Assembly: GCA_004014935.1 (NCBI GenBank) | Contig: CP025322.1 | Location: 1,674,001-1,738,000 of the forward strand | Reading direction: 5' to 3' | Length of the DNA: 64,000 nucleotides | Source of the DNA: Saccharomycopsis malanga | Taxonomy: Eukaryota > Ascomycota > Saccharomycetes > Ascoideales > Saccharomycopsidaceae | Part shown: in pieces, positions 20,746 through 28,176 of the stretch | Position numbering within the stretch: position 1 is the first letter of the stretch | Layout: each line of letters begins with the position of its first letter | Program-made: the position numbers and the translations under genes | Notes under the pieces: model-generated | What the model was told of the DNA's origin: nothing | The model's database searches: none | Seen by the model: only the letters and a program-made list of their open reading frames with translations

Positions 20746-21213
20746 TGCCCCTTGGGTGGTGGTTCTTTTGATGTTTGTCTTTTGTTCATTTATGGTGGTA
20801 TTTTTGAAGTTGAAGCCACTCATTTGGGTGGAGATGGTTTTAATAACCGATAGGTTAATCATTTTACTCAAGAGTTTGTCTGGTAATCAAACAGCTTTGA
20901 GAAGATGATAACTGCTTATGAATGAGCTAAGAGAAATTTATCATTTTTTACTCAGACTTCAATTGAAATCGATTTTTTTTATGAAGGTATTGATTTCTAC
21001 ACTTTTATTCCCAGAGACAGAATCAAATGTATTCGTTTCCCGGTTTGCTAATATGCTGTCTTTCCAAGTTATAAACTTTCGATGTTTGCTGAATCCCAAG
21101 TTTATGTTGAAATAAGTACTGTTAGTCACAATAGCATACTCTACGTAATGAATACTGGCAAGGAGCTCAGTTCACATTCATCAACGTCAGATTCTTTATT
21201 TCTGCTACAAGTA
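20746..21213 (+). pseudogene. Decayed HSP70 (Ssa-type) pseudogene fragment
   Basis: A single forward frame still reads as the cytosolic Hsp70 nucleotide-binding domain, interrupted by at least four stop codons and some deletions. Recognisable blocks in order: LGGGSFDV (phosphate loop, LGGGTFDV in Ssa), [18 protein letters not shown] ([22 protein letters not shown], with AGD missing), VNHFTQEF, AYE then AKRNLS, TQTSIEIDFFYEGIDFYT (TQTSVEIDSLYEGIDFYT), AESQVYVEI and TGKELSS, and finally a segment like QDLLLLDV. This covers roughly residues 195-400 of an Ssa protein; the N-terminal ATPase lobe and the substrate-binding domain are absent or unrecognisable. Frame is kept throughout, so decay was mainly by substitution and in-frame loss. 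It could be a degraded gene duplicate or a retrocopy. Confidence 0.85.
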
Positions 21214-21216
21214 TAG

Positions 21217-21549
21217 AATTTATTTTTGCTTCCTCTCCAATGTAATGTAACAATTAATATAGACTTTTAGCCTATTAGAAATTTTTCTCTATGACACAAC
21301 TGTTTCCCATCCCTACATTTCGCATATATTATTATTGTTATAACGTAATAATACAGTACTACAATAAAAATCAAGTCATGTAATAAGGTTAATTGAATCA
21401 GTAATAAAACTAAAAGGTGAATGATGAATTATGGAGCTGTAAAACTTTATGATTCAAATTGTAAAATTTTATGATTCAAATTGTCAAGTTGTCATTGGCA
21501 TGCTATACATTTGAAGCTTTATAATTGATCTGAACATACAACATACACA
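21217..21549. other. Spacer between the HSP70 relic and VMA16
   Basis: 333 bp, AT-rich, downstream of VMA16. It includes a short direct duplication of TTATGATTCAAATTGT at about 21448-21483 (two near-identical 19-bp units). No gene. Confidence 0.5.
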
Positions 21550-22387
21550 TTAAACAAATTCATTTGCCTTACCGCCCATCAACAAACCAACAATAAGTCC
21601 AAACAATCCTAATACAGATCCAAAAATTTCAATGACGAGAATCTTGACAAATAATGAACTGTCTGCAGCATCAGCAACGGCAGCGTTTGAACCAGTAATA
21701 CCCACACAGATACCACAAAGCAAGTTGCTTAAACCAACAGTTATACCGCCCCAGAAGAGCGAATAGCCAGTGTACAAGTTCTCTTTGCTAAGTAGAGATT
21801 CTGGGGACGCGCTAGTAAGTTTAGCAGTATATACAATGGCCATTATAAGACCATAAATAGCCACAACCTCACAGAAAATGATCGAAATCAAATTCTTAGT
21901 GGTAATTCTTGGGGCTTTTACACCGGCACCAATGATCGAAGAACCAGTTACGAATATACCCCAAGCAGCCCCAATCACACTAAAGCCTATACAAGACACA
22001 ATTCCAAGATTCGCCCAAAGATACGGCGAGGTGGTCTCGAGAAACTCTCCAAAATTGAATCTTTCTCCGCTTCCTGTGAAAACAAGGTCTATTCTTTGAT
22101 TAGTAAACTATCACTATTATCAAAAGTTAGCAAGGTATGTGAGACATTTCCAAGATCTATCAGTAAACATTTTATAACTTTATTTCTTGGATATCATTTG
22201 AATATCTTTGAATATCTTTGAATATCTTTGAATATCTTTGAATATCTTTGAATATCTTTTAAACATCTTTTAAACATCTTTAAACATCTTTTAAACATCT
22301 TTCAACCTTCATCCACATATCATCAAAATACATACATAATCCCACAATAGTGGCGACGCTAAGCGTAAGAGACGTAGTGTATCCCAT
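21550..22387 (-). CDS. VMA16: V-ATPase V0 subunit c'' (Vma16, spliced)
   Basis: The c'' proteolipid of the vacuolar proton pump rotor ring. Exon 1 is 22387-22336, intron 22335-22089 (GTATGT donor, TTACTAATC branch region, AATAG acceptor), exon 2 22088-21550; 196 residues. The join creates [18 protein letters not shown], matching GLYKLFTGHG...FGKF of S. cerevisiae Vma16. The alternative CACAG acceptor 13 nt downstream gives an immediate stop, so AATAG is preferred. The proton-carrying glutamate is Glu91 in [11 protein letters not shown]; four or five hydrophobic helices and the [11 protein letters not shown] loop are conserved. It lacks about 17 residues at the N-terminus compared with S. cerevisiae. 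The intron is unusual in carrying a 10-bp minisatellite. Confidence 0.92.
22201..22302. repeat. 10-11 bp minisatellite inside the VMA16 intron
   Basis: Six head-to-tail copies of AATATCTTTG (22201-22260, the last ending in T) followed by about four copies of an AAACATCTTT(T) variant up to about 22302. The array occupies some 100 of the 247 intron nucleotides, between the 5' splice site and the branch region. Confidence 0.9.
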
Positions 22388-22752
22388 TCTATACCTCTTC
22401 TTTCTTTATCAACAGCAAATGTGTCAGATGTAGCCGCAAAGTGATTTCGCTGTCACAAATTCCTACAATCGAATAACAACACTAAATATCAAGCCAAACT
22501 AAATTAACCCTTCTGTTTGCTCTTCTCTAGATTCTTATCTCATATATATTAAACCATAATATTACATATGCCCCCAACTTGGCCCTAACCACTCAATCAC
22601 CGCTTTTTCTCCTAAATCACGTGCCACATCCTAACACCTACTTGGTGTCGTGATGTGCTGCTATTACGGACAACAATAAGGTCTATTAGATTGTAAATGT
22701 AGATGTATACAATAATAAAAGTGAAAATAAAATGTAGAAATAGGTTGAATTT
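22388..22752. other. VMA16 promoter / THR1 downstream region
   Basis: 365 bp. Contains a CACGTG E-box at 22618-22623, about 230 bp upstream of the VMA16 ATG, and a C-rich tract just before it. Otherwise the 3' end of THR1. Confidence 0.45.
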
Positions 22753-23820
22753 TCAATGTTCAATGTGAACAGCGCCATCGTAAGCTGGTTCTAAAAGTTC
22801 CCAGCGGCAAGTAATATTTTCTTTTCTAAAAATGTACAAGATAGCGTTGGCAATATCGTCAAAGTTTTCAGTAGCCAATGCCAAGATTGTAGGACCAGCA
22901 CCAGACAAGCAGATGCCTAACAAGCCTGGATAACTTTTGAAAGTAATGGAGGAGGTAATTTCGTTCAAGCCTGGGATTAAGGTTTTACGGTATGGCTGAT
23001 GGACCTTGTCTTGCATGGCTGCGTAGATAAGTTCAGGGTCTGGAGGGGATCTAGTAAGAGCGGTGGTCAAAACTGCGAGTCTTTGCAAATTGAAAACAAG
23101 GTCTGTTCTTGTGTATGCGCCTGGCAAGACATCTCTGGATTTTGCAGTAGACACTTCAAAATCAGGTATTATTGCAATACATTTGATTTGTTTGCACCAG
23201 TCATATTTAATATGATGTCCAATCTGCATCGGTGGAACTGGTGGAACCAAACCAGTATCATAACCACCTGCTGGCTGTGGAAGTACTTCTGCCAATGGTA
23301 TTTCCTTACGTTCCAACTCGGAAGCGCTGAGCTCACGCAAGTAGGAGCCAACAAAACCACCCATCATCGCAGCAGTGATGTTGTCTGGATGTCTTTCAAT
23401 CATCAAGCAAAAGTCTAACATTCTGCTTTTAGACAAGTCCAAGTTAGCCACACCATTGGCCAACATCACCCCAGCAACCACAGCAGCACCTGAAGAACCA
23501 AGTCCTCTTCCAAGCGGGATTGGATTCTTCACATGGACAAGAGTGCCTACGGGGAAATCTCTGATCTCATGACATCTGAGCACATAAAGTGCAGTTCTAG
23601 TGACCAAGTTAGAGTTTGAATCTAATGGAACATCCTCCGCACCTTCACCTTCATATGTGATTTTACAGTTGAACTTGTCTTTATTGGAGTTTTCTGGATT
23701 AGATGGATCAATGCTCACCTCCAACTCCAAAAACAAATTCAAGCCAATTCCAAGTACATCAAATCCTGGCCCAATATTTGCCGACGAAGCTGGCACCTTT
23801 ATTGTAAAGCTTCTAACCAT
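22753..23820 (-). CDS. THR1: Homoserine kinase
   Basis: Phosphorylates homoserine to O-phosphohomoserine, the first committed step from homoserine to threonine. 355 residues, GHMP kinase family. N-terminal KVPASSANIGPGFDVLGIGL is the family start; the ATP loop PIPLGRGLGSSGAAVVAG lies near residues 100-117; RHPDNITAAMMGGFVGSY carries the Asp-Asn of the active site; the C-terminal motif LGICLSGAGPTILAL (about 300) closes the fold. Full length and ATG at 23820. A Gcn4-type TGACTCA lies 93 bp upstream, consistent with general amino-acid control. Confidence 0.96.
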   Translation of the reverse strand: MVRSFTIKVPASSANIGPGFDVLGIGLNLFLELEVSIDPSNPENSNKDKFNCKITYEGEGAEDVPLDSNSNLVTRTALYVLRCHEIRDFPVGTLVHVKNPIPLGRGLGSSGAAVVAGVMLANGVANLDLSKSRMLDFCLMIERHPDNITAAMMGGFVGSYLRELSASELERKEIPLAEVLPQPAGGYDTGLVPPVPPMQIGHHIKYDWCKQIKCIAIIPDFEVSTAKSRDVLPGAYTRTDLVFNLQRLAVLTTALTRSPPDPELIYAAMQDKVHQPYRKTLIPGLNEITSSITFKSYPGLLGICLSGAGPTILALATENFDDIANAILYIFRKENITCRWELLEPAYDGAVHIEH

Positions 23821-24525
23821 CGTTGTTTATATCTGTACAATATCAGCTTTCCAAACTCTTTTCTCTTTTATAACAACATCCTTTGGCTTTATTGGAAACT
23901 TTGACCTCACTTGACTCACATATGTATGAAGACGCAGTAAGATGCATGAGTATGCATTAAAACGTTTCTATCATGTGGTGCAGCCTCACAACTTTTTTTT
24001 TTTTTTGGAGGGCATCCCATGCCATCCACCAAACCAGGTCTATATATTCCATGCAACAACCTTTGTTATTTCAGTTGCGTGGAAATACCTTGGCAACACA
24101 GCAAATGCTACTAAATTAAGTGTTCCGTTTGTTTAGCCGGGCTCAGCAAACAAAATTCTGCTGAGCAAAGCATGGTTAATTTGAGACAACTAATTAGACG
24201 AGGTACGCACAATGCAGACCCGCCCGCTTTGGCACTCCTCGAAGGCTAAACGGGCTTCCTCAAAAGCCTTGACTAGCCACTGTATATATATATGTCAATG
24301 TTTACCCATGTTGTAAGGACCCCAGCTTGCTTTCTTGTAGTTTTTATTTTTAGGTTTGTTTGTTTGTTCTTTTGTATCTGTTTTGCACGTCTTCTTTGTC
24401 GTCTTTGACATTGCACGCATAATCACCAACATCAACTGTCAAACTGGCACTACTAATCAAATCATCTAGCGGTGGAAAGATTAACTGACTTGTTTTTGCT
24501 CCTATTTAATAATTTGCTATTTGAA
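23821..24525. other. Divergent region THR1 / GPI-protein gene
   Basis: Contains the Gcn4 site, a perfect 8-bp inverted repeat GCTCAGCA/TGCTGAGC (24141-24148, 24159-24166), a second imperfect GC-rich dyad (GCCCG near 24221, CGGGC near 24250) and a TATATATATA box near 24281-24291. These sit upstream of the GPI-protein gene and look like its promoter. Confidence 0.5.
23913..23919. promoter_or_regulatory. Gcn4-type site upstream of THR1
   Basis: TGACTCA, the palindromic consensus of Gcn4, 93 bp upstream of the THR1 ATG. Threonine-pathway genes are classical Gcn4 targets in yeasts; binding here is inferred. Confidence 0.6.
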
Positions 24526-25320
24526 ATGCTTCTTTTGAAAATATTCTTGTTCACTTTCATAAACGCGGTCTCTGCAGCTGTGGTGACCCAACAGGTAACA
24601 GTTACTGGTCTGCCTAGCAGTTCTGCTACTGACAGCTCTGAACCTAACGTTTTGGAGCTGAAAACAACAATCTACTCCAGTAAGACTGTTACTGATCAGG
24701 ACGGCGATGTCGAAACCACCATAGAGGGCCATGTCAGTACATATCTTTCCACCGGCTACAGTCAATCGGTGGTGACCTACACCACCTCGGTGCCTGTCAC
24801 TTCTACATACACTTCCAGCGGTCAAGACACAATTGTTATTATCACTACGTATACCCAAGCCTTGAGAACCACTTCCTGTGTTACATCGGTGGAAACTAGT
24901 ATGATTGTTTCTACTGTTTCCACTGAAAGAATCACAGTGGTCTCCTGTGCCGACAAGAAATGCCAAAGCACTTTCACATCCACTTTCCTTGGTGCGTCTG
25001 AATCAAACAATGGTATTGTCACAATCTCTACCTTGACTGGTTCAGACATCGACACCGATTCTCAGACCTCAACTTCAGGCCCAACCTCAATGGCTTCCGG
25101 AGAAGCCCTCACCACTATTGGCTCCACCTCTGGGCAATCAACTCTTGTTGTCACCCGTACTAAAGGCCATTCTGAATCCTCATCATCATCTGAATCTGCC
25201 TCGAACTCGTTGAGTGCCAGCAGAGCACAGACTTTGACTTTCCAGGATTATGCCAATTCCAACATTCAGAAATTCTCCTTATCTTCAGTTTTTGCCGTGC
25301 TTTGTCTAATGTTAGTTTGA
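24526..25320 (+). CDS. Putative GPI-anchored Ser/Thr-rich cell-wall protein
   Basis: A 264-residue secreted protein. ATG 24526 gives a signal peptide MLLLKIFLFTFINAVSAA; the longer frame upstream starts at GTG and is discarded. The mature part is about one third Ser and Thr, with many TT, ST and VT pairs typical of heavily O-mannosylated wall proteins, and a small CADKKC motif that could form a disulphide. Near the end a spacer (QDYANSNIQ) precedes a hydrophobic C-terminus (FSLSSVFAVLCLMLV), the usual GPI-attachment signal with Asn or Ser as likely omega site. No catalytic domain is visible. It may be a structural wall protein or adhesin-like stalk; no specific family is recognised. Confidence 0.8.
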   Translation: MLLLKIFLFTFINAVSAAVVTQQVTVTGLPSSSATDSSEPNVLELKTTIYSSKTVTDQDGDVETTIEGHVSTYLSTGYSQSVVTYTTSVPVTSTYTSSGQDTIVIITTYTQALRTTSCVTSVETSMIVSTVSTERITVVSCADKKCQSTFTSTFLGASESNNGIVTISTLTGSDIDTDSQTSTSGPTSMASGEALTTIGSTSGQSTLVVTRTKGHSESSSSSESASNSLSASRAQTLTFQDYANSNIQKFSLSSVFAVLCLMLV

Positions 25321-26076
25321 ACACATTCATTCTACATTAATATTGTATTATCTTGAACATTTTTAGACATTGTCTGAGCTTGTTTGCGTGTCTGATCTTT
25401 GACATTTTCTTACATTTTGCTACGCTTTCTTACATGTTCTTTTTTATATCTCTCATCTTTTGATCCCTTATCCTATGTTCATTTTCTCATTACTCCCTTT
25501 TTTTTTTGTCTTCATCCCTTTACGGTTATTTAATAACTTGTCCTCTATCTTTTTTTTTGTTCTTATCTTGTTTCACACTTTGCTCTTACAATTTTTAGAG
25601 AATTGTTTTTTTTCTTTATACCTTCAACAAAATTACTAGTACCATAAAGGCTCTGCCTCTCACATCACCATATACTTTTCAATTGCATTACTAATTTTAT
25701 GTCCTTTTTGTAAATCCTCCTTCTTATACACTTGGGTGCCTTCACACCCCCATTTGTCTATATGTTCGGGTGCTCTTGCACGTAACAGTGAATACAACAC
25801 CCGAACACCGAGGAAAAGAAACGAAGGAGAACATCGTGAAGATTTTGGATATTATCAGCATTACAAAGCAGACAACAAAACATCAATTTTTGCTTTATAA
25901 CTGTCAACAAGTGTTTGTATATTGGTTTTGTTATTTTATCACAATAAGCTTTGGCTTTTATATCGAAAGAAATCGAGTGATAGGTGGATATCCGACGATA
26001 TTTTCAAATAATACCAAGTAAGATAGGTTGTCACAAAGTATTTTCACACAGCTATTGTCACATACCACTATTCGAT
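25321..26076. other. Upstream region and probable leader of the bZIP gene
   Basis: 756 bp, T-rich at first (GPI gene 3' end), then a region with two inverted repeats of a GGGTG/CACCC motif (25734-25749 and 25763-25807). The open frame entering the bZIP gene has no ATG before 26077. Confidence 0.5.
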
Positions 26077-27231
26077 ATGAGTTCATATATGAATTTGGAC
26101 CAACCTACTGCGAATTTCTGGGACAATTATTTAGTTGATTCCGGCGATTCTACTGCCCAGGAACTAAGTGCTGCTAATCTTCAGTCGTTTGCCAGTAACT
26201 TGAATGTGGATGATTCCAATTTCATGAACCCGCCAGTTGGTCACAACGATCCAAACTTCCAGCCTATGGTATTAAATGGCGGCTCGTATAATGATAGTAG
26301 CAGTAACATACCTTCAGACTCCGTTTCTCATTCTCCGGGAAGCTCAAACAATAACTTCTCCAGTTCTTTGAACCGATTGAACAATAACATTCATCAGACT
26401 CAAAATGAAATCAGTAGCATAAAGCAGGAGCTTAGTTATGACAGCGACTTGCTTCCTAATGTTGCTAATAACAGCAGTCAATCGAATACTTCTGCCGATA
26501 TCATTGAACGTAATTCTAGCTCCTCATCGGGGAATGGAAAAAAGGGGCAACAAAGCGTAGTGGACAAAAGAAAGTCTCAGAATAGAGCAGCTCAAAGAGC
26601 ATTTAGAGAACGTAAAGAACAGAAACTCAAAGAATTGGAAAACAAGTTGCAACAGAGTGAAGACGAAAAACAAAGCATTTTGCAAGAATTGGAAAAAATG
26701 AAGTTGAAAAATATCATCATAACAACCGAAAATCAAATGCTTTTGAAAAATACTGCTACCATGAAGAATACCCTTAAGGAAAACGAGCAGCGGCAGCAAC
26801 AACAAGAAAATGGAGGTGTTCCATTGACTCCAAATTCTTTCAATGATAATGGCAATTTTGACGACCCCCAGCAACGTTCAACCCTTCGCTATATTGAACA
26901 AAAATTCACATTTCCGTCGGCAGAGGAAAACCAGTTGTTGCCTCAATCTACCGCTATGCCAAATGAAGAGGAGATTGCCCGCCATGTAGCCACTTCTACA
27001 AACCAAAGTCTTGTCTACAAAAACCCAGAGTCAACCTGTGATAAGCTTTTGAGCACTGCTGCAGTTTGGGACTACTTGGCAAAGTTTGAGGAAGTTAACG
27101 AAAATTGCGATTTGGACGTAGATGCTATAATGAAGTCTTTAGAAGGATCCGAAAAATGCTACGGTTTGGGTCCGGGTTTTTCTTTGGCTAGTATAAAGAA
27201 TGCAATTTTGCAACAAGTCAATCACGAATGA
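26077..27231 (+). CDS. Yap-family (AP-1-like) bZIP transcription factor
   Basis: A 384-residue nuclear factor. The basic region KRKSQNRAAQRAFRERKEQ (from about residue 164) has the Yap-specific Q/N-x-x-A-Q-x-x-F-R signature, followed by a leucine-zipper-like coiled coil to about residue 230. The N-terminal part is Asn/Ser-rich. The C-terminal region has three spaced cysteines, Cys321, Cys344 and Cys361, recalling the redox cysteine-rich domain of Yap1/Cap1 but without the full CSE motif set. Size and layout resemble Candida Fcr3 more than Cap1, but I cannot assign the orthologue with certainty. The upstream in-frame GTG at 25984 is discarded in favour of ATG 26077. Confidence 0.87.
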   Translation: MSSYMNLDQPTANFWDNYLVDSGDSTAQELSAANLQSFASNLNVDDSNFMNPPVGHNDPNFQPMVLNGGSYNDSSSNIPSDSVSHSPGSSNNNFSSSLNRLNNNIHQTQNEISSIKQELSYDSDLLPNVANNSSQSNTSADIIERNSSSSSGNGKKGQQSVVDKRKSQNRAAQRAFRERKEQKLKELENKLQQSEDEKQSILQELEKMKLKNIIITTENQMLLKNTATMKNTLKENEQRQQQQENGGVPLTPNSFNDNGNFDDPQQRSTLRYIEQKFTFPSAEENQLLPQSTAMPNEEEIARHVATSTNQSLVYKNPESTCDKLLSTAAVWDYLAKFEEVNENCDLDVDAIMKSLEGSEKCYGLGPGFSLASIKNAILQQVNHE

Positions 27232-28176
27232 ATGTCTTTAATTTTTTGTCCTCATGTTTTTGAAACTTTTTGTCTTTTCTCTTTACTTTTCAATTTCTTG
27301 GCTTATTTTATGTGTATGAATTTTTAACTTGAACTTTCATTTTATATTTTGCTGTTTTTTTTTCTCATTACGTTACATCTTTTATATTATCCTCATTGAG
27401 TGTCATGGTAAAAATTTACTCCTTTCAATTGATCGTATGTATATAATCCCGGATATGGGTGGTGGCAATCACATCTATAACATTATGACGCCCTTACTGC
27501 TAATACGCGCATCACCTTTGATAACAATATATTATATGTTACCTCTTAGTTTATATCTCTAAGATGATACATGGTTGTCATCGAATATGTAGTCTTTTGA
27601 TGACTGTAATTTTTTCAACAACTCGCCTCAATCCATGTTGTGTGCGGTAAATTATTGGACAAGTTATTTTGAAAAACGTACAAAATTTATTAATTTAATT
27701 TGAATTGCACTCTTTTAAGTTCTTTCCTTTTCATAGTTGCATTGTTGTCTTTGCCCTGACATAAGTTGTCCTATGGCTACTGAATATCCCAACACTTAAT
27801 TTTTACTGGTTATATAGACAATACATCTGACAAAACCTTCAAAACTCCTATCGTAAGTAAAATCACAATATATCTTTTAGCAAAACACTGTTATTGCGAT
27901 TGTCAAGTTGAAAGTTATTTTCAGCTGTAAAAGTAGCAATTTGTCAATGTGCCATATTACAATTATCTTTGCACGATACAGCAAGCTCAGTAAATTAAGA
28001 TCAATGTGTGTATATATATTGTTAAACGAGCTTTAGGACATTCAAATGAAAACTGCTTAAAATCTAACCTGATAACAATCATTCTACAAAGCACTGTTGT
28101 TACATGACCATTTAAGATACATTATTTTGTATTAATCAGTAGAAAACAATAAACAATAATAACAGGCGGCCCACAA
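27232..28176. other. Convergent intergenic region bZIP/RPN1
   Basis: 945 bp, AT-rich, carrying the two 3' ends. No ATG-started ORF of interest, no repeat recognised. Confidence 0.45.

Noticed and set aside
24472-24525. Longer N-terminus for the GPI protein
   Set aside because: It starts with GTG; ATG 24526 gives a proper signal peptide.
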